Of a stretch of DNA of 64,000 bases, positions 7,266 to 16,575 are shown piece after piece. The stretch is from positions 62,001-126,000 of the forward strand of contig JAETRQ010000001.1 of NCBI GenBank assembly GCA_021770095.1, written 5' to 3'. Made by a program: the position numbers and the translations under genes. The notes under the pieces are model-generated. The model was given only the letters and a program-made list of their open reading frames with translations, did not search any database and was not told the origin of the DNA. The DNA comes from Eubacteriaceae bacterium (GTDB lineage: Bacteria > Bacillota > Clostridia > Oscillospirales > Acutalibacteraceae). Every line of letters starts with the position of its first letter. The first letter of the stretch is position 1.

Positions 7266-8912
7266 TTATTTTAGGCTTTTTATCTCCTTTAAAGAGATAC
7301 TTTTTGTGATTATTAATAAAAAGGCAAATAATAATAGACAAATCAATATACATTGTACAAAAACAGATAATCTGAACGCTTCACCATAAAACGACAATTT
7401 TATGTAATCCGTGGCAAAATAAGTCACAATACCGCATAAAACGGGTTTTAAAAAGATTTGGAAAATATTGAATTTGGCATTTGTTTTTTTAGAGATTGTA
7501 ATCATATTCCAGACAAGAATAATGAAAAATCCTGCAAAATTTGATATTGCGGTAGCAAGAATATTAATATTGCTATTGGTTATCAAAAGAAAATTCAATC
7601 CGACTCTGACAAGTGCCGATACTGAAAAGGGCGCAATTGTCTGTTTTGCAAAGCCAAGTGACTGTGTACAGAATACTGAAGTTGATGCTGCTGCACACGG
7701 AAGAGAAGTTACACCAAACCAGAAAAGCAGTTGTGTCGCATTAACCACAATATCAGGATTATTTTTGAGATAAAATACGGATAAAATTTCCTTACTGAAA
7801 AGTGCAAGGAAAGTCCCGCCTGCTACGGACAGAATAACTGTATATTTAAAGATATTTGTAATAAGATGAGAAAAGTTCTCAGAAGAACTCTCATATGCAC
7901 TGCTGACAGCCGGAACGGCAGTTATACCAAGAGCCATAACGATTGAGGGAACAAGATTTTTAAAATCCAAATTGAGTGCATATATGCCGAAAACATAGGA
8001 TAAAACATCATCACCTGTATTGACATATTGCTGTGCAAGGGCATCCGGATTACATAACGACAAACAATATTGAATGGAGGATGTATCAATAAAATTTGCA
8101 ATACTCTGAATTGCAGTTGCACCGACAAGCGTTGCACTGAAAGTGAGTAATTCATCATAAGCAGATTTTGAATGAATCGCTTTCAAATTACTATATTTAT
8201 ATTTGATATTTGTATAAATACCTGCAAATATATAACTTGCAATACTGCCGAAAGTTGCCCCAAGCATTGCAAAAGCAGAGGTAAACGGATAAATAACTGA
8301 CAAAGCCTCATTATCAGTCGACACACTTATACCGAATACAGTTGAAGTGTCAAGATAAGAATTAAACAGATATGACATGGATAATCTGGCAAATAAAAGC
8401 CCGAACACCATTTTAAATAATGCCTCAATCATTTGACTGACGGCAGTCGGCTTCATATCAAGAAAACCTTCTGCAAAAGACCTGTGGCAGGCACAAAGGC
8501 ATGAAAAAAAGACTGACGGTGCAAGTGCAAATACTGTATAAATACTTTTTGGAGAGGACGAAATCAGGCTTGTATACGGTTTTGCAAAAATAATCATTAT
8601 CAGCATACCAACAGCACCGACAATGAAAAACAATTTTTTTGATGCTTTTCTTAATGCAGCGATTTTTTCGGTATCACCTTTTGCATCAAATGTACTGACA
8701 AGTTTGGTCAATGCTAACGGAAAAGCTCCCATGGTTATAGCATGAATGGGCATACACAAATTGTATGCAACAGAAAAATATCCTCTTCCGGTTGCACCAA
8801 TATATGTGGTAAGAGGGATTTTGTAAACAGCACTGATTATTTTAACAATCACAGTTGAAACAAGAAGTATAAATGCCGAAGTAATGTACCTTTGCTTTAA
8901 AGTCTTTTTCAA
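7266..8912 (-). CDS. MurJ/SpoVB-like polysaccharide flippase (YabM type)
   Basis: About 548 residues with some 12-14 hydrophobic segments across the whole length, of the MOP/MATE-like superfamily that includes SpoVB, YabM and MurJ. The N-terminal YITSAFILLVSTVIVKIISA, then KIPLTTYIGATGRGYFSVAYNL, is typical. The family moves lipid-linked cell wall or polysaccharide precursors across the membrane. Its position upstream of mazG matches yabM in Bacillus. A TTG at 8912 is chosen as start since AGGTGAT lies just upstream; a longer frame from 8948 would begin inside a terminator hairpin. SpoVB itself is an alternative label; the substrate is unknown. Confidence 0.85.
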   Translation of the reverse strand: MKKTLKQRYITSAFILLVSTVIVKIISAVYKIPLTTYIGATGRGYFSVAYNLCMPIHAITMGAFPLALTKLVSTFDAKGDTEKIAALRKASKKLFFIVGAVGMLIMIIFAKPYTSLISSSPKSIYTVFALAPSVFFSCLCACHRSFAEGFLDMKPTAVSQMIEALFKMVFGLLFARLSMSYLFNSYLDTSTVFGISVSTDNEALSVIYPFTSAFAMLGATFGSIASYIFAGIYTNIKYKYSNLKAIHSKSAYDELLTFSATLVGATAIQSIANFIDTSSIQYCLSLCNPDALAQQYVNTGDDVLSYVFGIYALNLDFKNLVPSIVMALGITAVPAVSSAYESSSENFSHLITNIFKYTVILSVAGGTFLALFSKEILSVFYLKNNPDIVVNATQLLFWFGVTSLPCAAASTSVFCTQSLGFAKQTIAPFSVSALVRVGLNFLLITNSNINILATAISNFAGFFIILVWNMITISKKTNAKFNIFQIFLKPVLCGIVTYFATDYIKLSFYGEAFRLSVFVQCILICLLLFAFLLIITKSISLKEIKSLK

Positions 8913-8926
8913 AAAATCACCTGTTG

Positions 8927-8957
8927 CAAAAAAATCAGGCAGTGCCAAGCACTGCCT
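8927..8957 (-). terminator. intrinsic terminator after the coiled-coil gene
   Basis: On the minus strand AGGCAGTGC, loop TTG and GCACTGCCT form a 9-bp perfect stem followed by a T8 run. It lies between the coiled-coil gene and the flippase gene, only about 15 bases before the flippase start. Confidence 0.92.
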
Positions 8958-8983
8958 TTATACTTCCTGTTTGTTATTCTGTT

Positions 8984-9451
8984 TTATTCATCTTCCTCAA
9001 GAAATTCCGAAACATCAAGTTGTTCTTCATCCTGAATATCAACTTTATTCATCTTTTCAAATTCTTTTTGAATCACATCACGTGTTTTCTTTGTTGCGGT
9101 TGAAACTGCCTCATTAAACTGCGTTTTTGCAGTTTCAATCTCTAAAGTAAGAGCACTGATTTTTTCCTTAATTTCTGTAATACGCAAAACAAGACTGTCC
9201 AACTCAGCAGAATCAACCTCTTCACCGATAGAGATATTGTATTGCAATTCACCGTATTTTTCAAACAATTTTGCAAGTTTTGCCTTAGCATCAATGCATT
9301 CGATGCGTTTGCGGCTGATTTCAAGATGCTCGGCACTCTTTTTGCCGACTGTTTCTGCCATATCCTTTGTTTTATTAAAAACTTCTTCAAGTTTAGCGTT
9401 ATTTATATTTATGTCATTCGTATTAAATATATCACTAAATTTTAAAGCCAT
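8984..9451 (-). CDS. unknown coiled-coil protein
   Basis: A 155-residue, acidic, soluble protein that I do not recognise. There is no signal peptide or membrane segment. Most of the sequence is predicted helical: a heptad-like region at about residues 20-60 with many Lys and Ala, a second long helix at about 75-125 (LVLRITEIKEKISALTLEIETAK), and an acidic tail ending in FLEEDE. Such a form resembles small cytoplasmic scaffold or DivIVA/GvpP-like coiled-coil proteins, but no family motif is clear. It is a single-gene unit with its own promoter and terminator, between hemZ and the sporulation cluster. Start ATG at 9451 has AGGTGG upstream. Confidence 0.75.
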   Translation of the reverse strand: MALKFSDIFNTNDININNAKLEEVFNKTKDMAETVGKKSAEHLEISRKRIECIDAKAKLAKLFEKYGELQYNISIGEEVDSAELDSLVLRITEIKEKISALTLEIETAKTQFNEAVSTATKKTRDVIQKEFEKMNKVDIQDEEQLDVSEFLEEDE

Positions 9452-9469
9452 ATAACCACCTCAATATCA

Positions 9470-9498
9470 TTATATTACAAATTGTAGATTTATGCAAT
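9470..9498 (-). promoter_or_regulatory. sigma-A-type promoter for the coiled-coil gene
   Basis: On the minus strand TTGCAT (-35) and TATAAT (-10) are spaced by 17 bases. The -10 box lies about 19 bases before the start codon, so the leader is very short. Confidence 0.65.
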
Positions 9499-9515
9499 AC
9501 AAAAAGCAATTTATT

Positions 9516-10943
9516 TTACGAACTGAAAAATTTAAATATTTCTTCTTTTCTGCCTATAATTTCATCAAAGCGATTGATATATTCATATGGATATTTAAAA
9601 TTGTAAATTCTTTCAATTTTACCGGTATCCTGATTTTTCAGTCTTGTGACTGCACCGGCACCAACAGCAAGAACCGAATGGGTTTCATCCATCATATAAA
9701 CATTATACAGACAATCTTTACCATCCTTACACCAACCAACATTTTCAAGATTGCCGAGCGATTTGGACTGGCGGTACATATAATACGGATAATATAAATT
9801 TGACAGCAATATTTCATTTGAATAGTCGACCATATCAGAAGTTGTCATTCTGTCTGTCAAATCAAAAGTCAAATCCTTGGTAACGATATAAGCACCTGAC
9901 TTCAGAGCAAGAGTGTGGACAGTGATTGACTGTGCATCAAGTTCAATTGCTTGATTGATACTTTGTTTAAAAGAATCAAGATTATCCTGCGGAAGACCTG
10001 CAATAAAATCCATATTGATGTTATCAAAACCGCATTTTCTTGCAAGTTCAAAAGCATCAAGTGTTTGTTTGGCAGTATGTTTTCTTCCAATTGTCTCAAG
10101 GACTTTATCATTAAATGACTGAGGATTGATACTGATTCTGCCAACACCGGCACTTTTTATGGCAGTTAATTTCTCTTTTGTTATTGTATCTGGTCTGCCT
10201 GCCTCAACCGTATATTCACGCAGAACAGACAAATCAAAATTATCTTCAATCGTTTTAAATATTTTTGCAAACAAAGGTGCATCCAAAGTAGTTGGTGTCC
10301 CTCCGCCGAAATAAATGGTCTCCAATCTCAAGCCAAGTGTTTTAGCCACCTTTGAAGTTGCAACAAGTTCTTTGCACAAAAGGTCAACATAAGGTTCTAT
10401 CAACGGTTTTGTACGCTCAATTGAATGGGATACAAAAGAACAGTACGAACACCTTGTTGGGCAGAATGGTATTGAAATATACAGAGAAAACGAATTTTTT
10501 CTCGACAGAGCAATTATCTTATTTTCATGTTTCATAACCTCTTGCGCCAAATCTGCCTTTTGAGGGGTTGTATGAAACGTATTTACAAAATAATCTCTTG
10601 CACCCTGTTCACCCAACTGTGCGGCAAATCTGTGCATAAGTTTAGCCGGACGCACACCGAACAGAATACCCCATGGCGGTGAAAAGCCAAGGAGTTGAGA
10701 TAACACATCATAAAGCAAAAGGGACACAGCAACTGCCATATCCTCATCATCTTTAATATGATGAACTTTTGACAAATGCCGATCATAGACCGTAGCATCA
10801 ACCAAGAATTCATTATCCCTTTTCTCTGTTATAACAACAATATCCTCGCACCCTTCTGATTTTATTTTTTCATAAGGAAAAAATATTGTACAAAGATTTT
10901 TCATATCAAATGCAAAAGGATGATTAATTACTTTTAAAATCAT
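9516..10943 (-). CDS. hemZ: coproporphyrinogen III oxidase-like radical SAM enzyme HemZ
   Basis: A 475-residue radical SAM protein. An N-terminal domain of about 150 residues precedes the core, which opens with ISIPFCPTRCSYCSF: the CxxxCxxC motif that binds the 4Fe-4S cluster. It is followed by the SAM-binding GGGTPTTL and the HemN-type signature TVEAGRPDTI and INPQSFNDKVLETIGRKHT. The whole layout matches HemZ of Bacillus and Clostridia, annotated as oxygen-independent coproporphyrinogen dehydrogenase. In organisms without full haem synthesis its true role is uncertain, and no other haem gene lies in the window. It is the last gene of the run starting at the his promoter, 3 bases after an MBL-fold gene. 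Confidence 0.9.
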   Translation of the reverse strand: MILKVINHPFAFDMKNLCTIFFPYEKIKSEGCEDIVVITEKRDNEFLVDATVYDRHLSKVHHIKDDEDMAVAVSLLLYDVLSQLLGFSPPWGILFGVRPAKLMHRFAAQLGEQGARDYFVNTFHTTPQKADLAQEVMKHENKIIALSRKNSFSLYISIPFCPTRCSYCSFVSHSIERTKPLIEPYVDLLCKELVATSKVAKTLGLRLETIYFGGGTPTTLDAPLFAKIFKTIEDNFDLSVLREYTVEAGRPDTITKEKLTAIKSAGVGRISINPQSFNDKVLETIGRKHTAKQTLDAFELARKCGFDNINMDFIAGLPQDNLDSFKQSINQAIELDAQSITVHTLALKSGAYIVTKDLTFDLTDRMTTSDMVDYSNEILLSNLYYPYYMYRQSKSLGNLENVGWCKDGKDCLYNVYMMDETHSVLAVGAGAVTRLKNQDTGKIERIYNFKYPYEYINRFDEIIGRKEEIFKFFSS

Positions 10944-10946
10944 AAA

Positions 10947-11567
10947 TTATTTCCTGTTCATATAGGGATTATTGGCACGTTCAAAATCAAGAGTTGAAGG
11001 TCTGTCATGCCCTGCATAAACATTTAAATTGCCTTCTAAATCCGCAATTTTCTTCAGGCTGCTGAGCATCTCGGTTGAAGAACCGCCGGGGAAGTCTGTT
11101 CTTCCGCAAGAACAGAAAAACAAAGTATCACCTGAAAAAATGTTACCGTCACAAATATAGCACACTCCGCCTTTTGTATGGCCGGGTGCAGAAATCACAT
11201 GGATTGCACTTTCACCCAACATAATAATATCACCGTCAGCAACCAAAATATCTGCATCTGCATCATTATGAAGCCCGCCGCAGAATGCAGCAAGACTCAT
11301 TTTTGAAGAAGAAAGCATAGGCTCATCCTCTTTTGAAATGACAACTTTGGCTCCTGTAAGTTCCTGAATACCCTTCACACCGCCAATATGGTCAAAATGG
11401 CCGTGTGTTAAAAGGATATATTCCAAGTCTGCACCATTTATAAAATTGCGCATTTTGTCACTGTCATCCGTACAATCAACAAGTGCAGATTTATTCGTAG
11501 CGGTATCCGTAATTAAATAACAATTATTTTCCAAACTGCCGAAAACAGCACATTTTATATCAAGCAT
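10947..11567 (-). CDS. MBL-fold metallo-hydrolase (glyoxalase II-like, YqgX type)
   Basis: A 206-residue metallo-beta-lactamase-fold hydrolase. The metal ligands are visible: THGHFDHIGG (HxHxDH) near residue 54, the second histidine in APGHTKGG near 131, the aspartate in SGDTLFF near 149, and the last histidine in AGHDRPS near 190. This is the glyoxalase II-like subgroup, often hydroxyacylglutathione hydrolase-like but with unknown substrate in Firmicutes. It overlaps the dtd stop by 1 base (TAATG-type coupling) and is followed 3 bases later by hemZ. The physiological substrate cannot be inferred. Confidence 0.9.
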   Translation of the reverse strand: MLDIKCAVFGSLENNCYLITDTATNKSALVDCTDDSDKMRNFINGADLEYILLTHGHFDHIGGVKGIQELTGAKVVISKEDEPMLSSSKMSLAAFCGGLHNDADADILVADGDIIMLGESAIHVISAPGHTKGGVCYICDGNIFSGDTLFFCSCGRTDFPGGSSTEMLSSLKKIADLEGNLNVYAGHDRPSTLDFERANNPYMNRK

Positions 11568-12019
11568 TATTTCAAATCCTTACTTTCCAGAATAATGGTG
11601 ACCGGTCCGTCATTGTTAAGCGATACTTTCATATCCGCACCAAAAACACCGGTTTCAACCCTTTTCACACCTGAATTTTTAAGTTGAGATACAAAATATT
11701 CATAAAGTTCATTTGCCAAATCAGGCGGTGCAGATGCAGTAAAACTCGGACGTCTGCCGTGAGAACAATCTGCACAAAGCGTAAACTGAGAAACAACCAT
11801 AATTTCCCCGCCAATATCAAGGCAGGACAAATTCATCTTTCCGTTATCATCTTCAAAAACACGGAGTACGGGTATCTTTTTAACAAGTTTATCTGCATCG
11901 GCAGTTGTATCGCCTTGTTCAACACCGAGCAGAATTAAAAATCCAACACCTGTTTGGGAAACTTCTTTGCCGTCAATAACGACGGAAGAATACTTTACCC
12001 GCTGAATTACAGTTTTCAT
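11567..12019 (-). CDS. dtd: D-aminoacyl-tRNA deacylase
   Basis: A 150-residue Dtd protein, which hydrolyses D-amino acids (and glycine from tRNA-Ala) off mischarged tRNAs. The two active-site signatures are visible: the MVVSQFTLCAD segment near residue 78 with its SQxT motif, and the C-terminal NDGPVTI (Gly-cisPro motif GPVT). Length is standard (about 145-150). ATG at 12019 overlaps the stop codon of the RSH gene in a TGATG junction, a sign of translational coupling; a TTG one codon earlier is less likely. The rel-dtd order is widespread in Firmicutes. Confidence 0.95.
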   Translation of the reverse strand: MKTVIQRVKYSSVVIDGKEVSQTGVGFLILLGVEQGDTTADADKLVKKIPVLRVFEDDNGKMNLSCLDIGGEIMVVSQFTLCADCSHGRRPSFTASAPPDLANELYEYFVSQLKNSGVKRVETGVFGADMKVSLNNDGPVTIILESKDLK

Positions 12020-14226
12020 CAAACACCACTTCTTTCGATATGATAAACGCCGTCAATTTTTCTGATAATTTTAAGCACACTGTCAAGATGTTCCTTGGAG
12101 TTAACAGAAATAGTCATTGTAGTAAGACAATTACCGTCATTAATCGGTCTTGCATTAATGGAATGAATTTTGACATGAGCATTTGCCATTTTTGTTGTTA
12201 TATCAAGAACTACACCGTCACGGTCAATTGCATAAACATCAATCGTCGAACGCGCCTCAATATGGACACTGCCGTCCCAATGCGCTTTTACCCATCTGTC
12301 AGGCTCAGGTGAAAGTGCAATATCAACAGGAACATTGACACAGTCACGCCTGTGAACGGTAAGACCGGTGCCTCGGTTTATAAAGCCGATAATTTCTTCA
12401 CCGGGGATTGGTGAACAGCATCTTGCCATTTTCACCAAACAATTATCAATACCCTCAACAACAACACCGCCTGAGTTTTTGGTTGAAGAATGTTCTTCAA
12501 TATTAACAACCGGCTTTGGCTTTTCAGCATCATTCGGTTTCCAGTTGCGGTTATATTCGTCCTTAATACCGGGCATAAGCCTTGTTATCTGTAAACCACC
12601 GTAACCGACAGCAGCATAAAAGTCATCAATTTCATTAAAATGCTGGCGTTCTGCAATTTTGCTGATAAACGCCTCATTTTTCTGAGAATCATCAAAACGG
12701 ATAAAATTACGTTTTAATTCTCTTTCGACCTCTGCCTTGCCCTGTATAATATTTTCATCTCTTTTTTCTTTTTTGAACCATGCACGAATTTTACTTCTGG
12801 ACTCACCTGTTTTTACAATATTGAGCCAGTCACGGCTTGGTCCTTTTCCCTGTTGATTGGAAGTTAAAACTTCAACAATCTCGCCTGTTTTGACTTTATA
12901 ATCCAGATTAACGATTTTTCCGTCTACCTTTGCACCCACCATTTTGTTACCGACGGCAGAGTGAATGGCATACGCAAAATCAATAACCGTAGCACCTTTT
13001 GGCAAAGATTTAACATCACCCTTAGGCGTAAATACATAAACTTCTTCAACCGAAAGGTCACCTTTGATACTATTAACAAGTTCTTCGGCTGTATCAGTTT
13101 CACTGCCTGTTTCAAGCATTTTGTGAATCCATTCAAGACGGTTGTCAATATCATCCTTACCGCCTTTACCGAGTTTATATTTCCAATGGGCAGCAATACC
13201 GAACTCTGCAGTACGGTGCATATCCCATGTACGTATCTGAATTTCAAAAGGAATACCTGAATCCGAAAGAACAGTTGTGTGGAGAGACTGATACATATTC
13301 GGTTTCGGCATGGAAATATAATCTTTAAATCTGCCGGGGAGAGGTTTGAACATATCATGAACGACACCGAGTGCATTGTAACAGTCAATCATGGAATCAA
13401 CAATAATTCTGACTGCATAAATATCAAAAATCTGTTCAAAAGTTTTGCCTTTGATATAAACTTTTCTGAAAATTCCATGTACAGATTTCACTCTCGAAGT
13501 AATCTGAATATTCTTCATTGTAGGAGCAAGTTTTTCTTCAATCTGCTTTGTAATATCCGCAAGGAAATTTTCACCTTGCTCTTTTTTCATAGAAAGATTT
13601 CGTTCAATCTCTTTATACGCAATCGGGTCAAGATAATAAATAGCCTGATCTTCAAGTTCTTCTTTGATTGGACGAATACCCAAACGATGGGCAATCGGTG
13701 CATAAATCTCAAGCGTTTCAAGACTTTTTTCTCTTTGCTTATATGGCGGCATATGCTCAAGTGTACGCATATTATGGAGCCTGTCACAAAGTTTTATGAT
13801 GATAACTCTGATGTCTTCATTCATGGCTATAAACATTTTTCTTATATTTTCAGCCTGAACTTCTTCCCTTGTAGAAAGAGGAATCTGACCAAGTTTTGTT
13901 ACACCGTCAACAAGAAGTGCAACCTCATCACCAAAATGCTTTTTGATATAGTCAAGATTATATTCGGTATCCTCAACAACATCATGAAGGAGTGCGCCGA
14001 TTATACATTCATTATCCATACCGAGTTTGAACAGAATTTTAGCCACAGCAACCGGATGCATAATATAAGGTTCACCTGAACGACGGCGCTGATTTTTATG
14101 AGCGTCACGCGCAAGGTTATATGCTTTTTCAATTTTATCGCAGTCATACTGTTTGTTGGTTTTTATCTTTTCAAAAAACTCTGCAAAACCATCATCATAT
14201 TCTGCATCATATACTGAATCACTCAA
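12019..14226 (-). CDS. relA: bifunctional (p)ppGpp synthetase/hydrolase, RelA/SpoT homologue
   Basis: A 735-residue long RSH protein controlling the stringent response. Domains in order: HD hydrolase (about 40-190; HPVAVAKILF and ALLHDVVEDT), ppGpp synthetase (about 230-350; FKDYISMPKPNMYQSLHTT and EIQIRTWDMHRTAEFGIA), TGS (about 395-455; VFTPKGDVKSLPKGAT), a zinc-finger-like region with ARCCSPIPGEEIIGF near 590, and a C-terminal ACT domain (about 655-735). The HD motif and the EIQIRT synthetase motif are intact, so both activities are expected. The start overlaps the recJ stop by 8 bases. It is downstream of his genes and recJ in what looks like one transcript. Confidence 0.96.
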   Translation of the reverse strand: MSDSVYDAEYDDGFAEFFEKIKTNKQYDCDKIEKAYNLARDAHKNQRRRSGEPYIMHPVAVAKILFKLGMDNECIIGALLHDVVEDTEYNLDYIKKHFGDEVALLVDGVTKLGQIPLSTREEVQAENIRKMFIAMNEDIRVIIIKLCDRLHNMRTLEHMPPYKQREKSLETLEIYAPIAHRLGIRPIKEELEDQAIYYLDPIAYKEIERNLSMKKEQGENFLADITKQIEEKLAPTMKNIQITSRVKSVHGIFRKVYIKGKTFEQIFDIYAVRIIVDSMIDCYNALGVVHDMFKPLPGRFKDYISMPKPNMYQSLHTTVLSDSGIPFEIQIRTWDMHRTAEFGIAAHWKYKLGKGGKDDIDNRLEWIHKMLETGSETDTAEELVNSIKGDLSVEEVYVFTPKGDVKSLPKGATVIDFAYAIHSAVGNKMVGAKVDGKIVNLDYKVKTGEIVEVLTSNQQGKGPSRDWLNIVKTGESRSKIRAWFKKEKRDENIIQGKAEVERELKRNFIRFDDSQKNEAFISKIAERQHFNEIDDFYAAVGYGGLQITRLMPGIKDEYNRNWKPNDAEKPKPVVNIEEHSSTKNSGGVVVEGIDNCLVKMARCCSPIPGEEIIGFINRGTGLTVHRRDCVNVPVDIALSPEPDRWVKAHWDGSVHIEARSTIDVYAIDRDGVVLDITTKMANAHVKIHSINARPINDGNCLTTMTISVNSKEHLDSVLKIIRKIDGVYHIERSGV

Positions 14227-16252
14227 TGTTAAGCCTTCCCTTCAGGGTTATCATAACCTGTGTATTTTCAAGAACAGCTTTTTCAGTAACTTGTTTTAAA
14301 ATAATCTTATCATTATTCACAACAAGAAGTCCTGCCTGTTCAAAAGCTTCAATGGCAAATTTCAATGTACCGTATGGCACTCTTTGTTCAAGAGCAAAAT
14401 ACAAATCATCAAAACTATATTGCCATCCGTTATTCTTTTTTAAAAATTTATAGATAACAGCAAATATCTCCCTTGTGGGGTACATTTCTGTCTTATTATT
14501 CATTCCGAGTTTGAATAATTCATAATCAGACTTCTGATTAAAGTAAATATCATCATCAATCTTACTTTTCCTAATATCAACAGCACGGATTGAAAGATAG
14601 TATTTGCCTTTAAATATATTCTTTGATACTTTTACAGCAAGGTCAATAAAATCGCCTTGCTTGTATGCAAATTCATCCACAGATGTTTTGAATTTGACAA
14701 CTTTGAATTTGCGTCCTTTTTTCTGCACTTCAATACGTATATGCTTACCGTCACCTATCGGAGTAACATTAACAAGTTCAACATTAAAAAGGCCAAAAAC
14801 CGCTTCAGGATTTTTTGCACCATATGGTTCAAGAACTTTAAGATTATCTACCAAATCCGTATCAAGATAAAATGGAGACAACTTACAGTCAATATGCAAT
14901 GTTTCAGGCGGCATAACAGGATAATTCGCCTTTGCAAATTCATTAATTTTTTTACGAAATTGAGGAATATCTTCTTCCCTGATACCAAAACCTGCTGCAA
15001 GCGGATGACCGCCGAAGTGCGTCAGCATATCACTGCATGAAGCAATAGCATCATAAATATTAAATCCATCTATACTTCTTGCAGAGCCGGTGCCTTCTCC
15101 GTCGTCATCAACGCCAATAATCATTGCAGGCTTACCATAAGCAGAAACAATATTTGACGCAACAATACCTATAACACCGTGATGGAAATTCCTGCCGTCA
15201 ATAATGATAACTCGGTCCTCAACCAGAGCCGGCTCTTCAGCAATTTTGGAATGGATAGCATCAATAATATCCGTCTCAACTTCATGCCTGTAAATATTAT
15301 TATCATTCAGCTGCTGTGCCTTAAACTTGGCATCATTATAATCTTCGGATATAAGAAGTTCAACTGCCTTTTTTGCATGATCCATTCTTCCGGCAGCATT
15401 GATACGGGGACATAACTGGAATGCAACATCTGTTGCAGTAAGTTCTCTGTCATCATTGCCTGCGGCAATTCTGAGCGCATTGATACCTTCACGCACATTC
15501 ATATTGATAAGTTCAAGTCCTGCACGCACCAATCCCCTGTTTTCACTGACAAGCGGAACAATATCACCGATAGTGCCGATAGCAACCAGGTCTGCATATA
15601 ATGCTATCATCTCTTCAACGTCACCGCCGTCAATAGCACAAGCGAGTTTGAAGGCAACGCCGACACCTGCAAAATCTCTGAAATCAATGTCATTATCTTC
15701 TCTGTGAGGGTTCACAACAGCATATGCACGAGGCAGTCTGTCACCAATCTGATGATGATCGGTGACAATAAGTTCCATACCCAAAGAATAGATATAATCC
15801 GCCTCATCAAAAGATGAAATTCCATTATCTACCGTAACAATCAGGTCCACATCCTGTGACTTTATGTAATCAATTGCGCCAAAATTCATACCATATCCAT
15901 CCGTAAGACGGTTTGGTATATAATAAATTACATCTGCACCAATACTTTCAAAAAAAGAATAAAGCAACGCCGTAGATGTTACACCATCACAATCGTAATC
16001 ACCATAGATACATATCTTCTGATCGGATTCAAGAGCCAGCGTAATTCTTTCAACAGCTTTATCCATATCCTTAAGTGAATAAGGCGATGTGCAGACACAG
16101 CTGTCAGACAAAAAGTCAGATGCACAAAGTTCATTATCAATCCCTCTTGAAACCAAAAGAAAAGCAAGGAATGGATCAATATTCAGTTTTTCACTAAGCA
16201 CTGATGCCTTTTCTTTATCAGCATCAGCAACAATCCATTTTTTATGTGACAT
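14219..16252 (-). CDS. recJ: single-stranded-DNA-specific exonuclease RecJ
   Basis: A 677-residue DHH-family 5'-3' exonuclease acting on single-stranded DNA in recombination and repair. Visible motifs: the first metal site YGDYDCDGVTSTALL near residue 80, VTVDNGIS near 138, the DHH motif as TDHHQIG near 160, and the DHHA1 domain with GGHPLAAGFGI near 415. An OB-like domain follows (about 450-550) and an extra C-terminal domain of about 110 residues, as in many Firmicute RecJ proteins. The start overlaps the hisE stop by one base (TAATG), so recJ is translationally coupled to histidine genes although the functions are unrelated. Confidence 0.95.
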   Translation of the reverse strand: MSHKKWIVADADKEKASVLSEKLNIDPFLAFLLVSRGIDNELCASDFLSDSCVCTSPYSLKDMDKAVERITLALESDQKICIYGDYDCDGVTSTALLYSFFESIGADVIYYIPNRLTDGYGMNFGAIDYIKSQDVDLIVTVDNGISSFDEADYIYSLGMELIVTDHHQIGDRLPRAYAVVNPHREDNDIDFRDFAGVGVAFKLACAIDGGDVEEMIALYADLVAIGTIGDIVPLVSENRGLVRAGLELINMNVREGINALRIAAGNDDRELTATDVAFQLCPRINAAGRMDHAKKAVELLISEDYNDAKFKAQQLNDNNIYRHEVETDIIDAIHSKIAEEPALVEDRVIIIDGRNFHHGVIGIVASNIVSAYGKPAMIIGVDDDGEGTGSARSIDGFNIYDAIASCSDMLTHFGGHPLAAGFGIREEDIPQFRKKINEFAKANYPVMPPETLHIDCKLSPFYLDTDLVDNLKVLEPYGAKNPEAVFGLFNVELVNVTPIGDGKHIRIEVQKKGRKFKVVKFKTSVDEFAYKQGDFIDLAVKVSKNIFKGKYYLSIRAVDIRKSKIDDDIYFNQKSDYELFKLGMNNKTEMYPTREIFAVIYKFLKKNNGWQYSFDDLYFALEQRVPYGTLKFAIEAFEQAGLLVVNNDKIILKQVTEKAVLENTQVMITLKGRLNIE

Positions 16253-16575
16253 TATGTATTTTTATCCACTACATGAAATTTTTTAAGATTACCTGCTTTT
16301 TTGGCTCTTTCTTCAAGTTCAGCCTCAATATCTTCAGGTGTGATTCCCTGATTCGCCATCATAACAAGAGTATGATAAATAAGGTCAGTAATCTCATAAA
16401 CCGTCTCTTCTTTATCATTATTTTTAGCGGCAATTACCATTTCGGTACATTCTTCGCCAACTTTTTTCAAAATTTTATCAATACCTTTTTCAAAAAGATA
16501 GCAAGTATATGAACCTTCCTGTCCTGCATTCTTTCTTTCAAGAATTGTCCGGTATTCATTTTTAATATAATCCAT
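16252..16575 (-). CDS. hisE: phosphoribosyl-ATP pyrophosphatase
   Basis: A 107-residue all-alpha HisE protein (MazG-like fold) that removes pyrophosphate from phosphoribosyl-ATP, the second step of histidine synthesis. GSYTCYLFEKGIDKILKKVGEEC and the metal-binding ExxE and ExxD patterns (GEECTEMVIA and YEITDLIYHTLV) are characteristic. In many Firmicutes HisI and HisE are fused; here they are separate genes with a 1-base overlap. It is the last histidine gene of the operon. Confidence 0.95.
   Translation of the reverse strand: MDYIKNEYRTILERKNAGQEGSYTCYLFEKGIDKILKKVGEECTEMVIAAKNNDKEETVYEITDLIYHTLVMMANQGITPEDIEAELEERAKKAGNLKKFHVVDKNT

Noticed and set aside
8913-8948. Longer N-terminus for the flippase starting at 8948
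   Set aside because: The start would be a TTG inside a terminator stem; the TTG at 8912 has a proper AGGTGA site and begins right before the first membrane helix.
12924-13388. A 154-codon minus-strand frame within the RelA/SpoT gene
   Set aside because: It is in a shifted frame of the real gene and codes for a low-quality basic, hydrophobic sequence with no start signal.
13279-14079. A 266-codon open frame on the plus strand inside the RelA/SpoT gene
   Set aside because: It is exactly antisense to the conserved HD and synthetase domains, has no ribosome-binding site, and its product looks random (rich in Phe, Ile, Asn and Arg).
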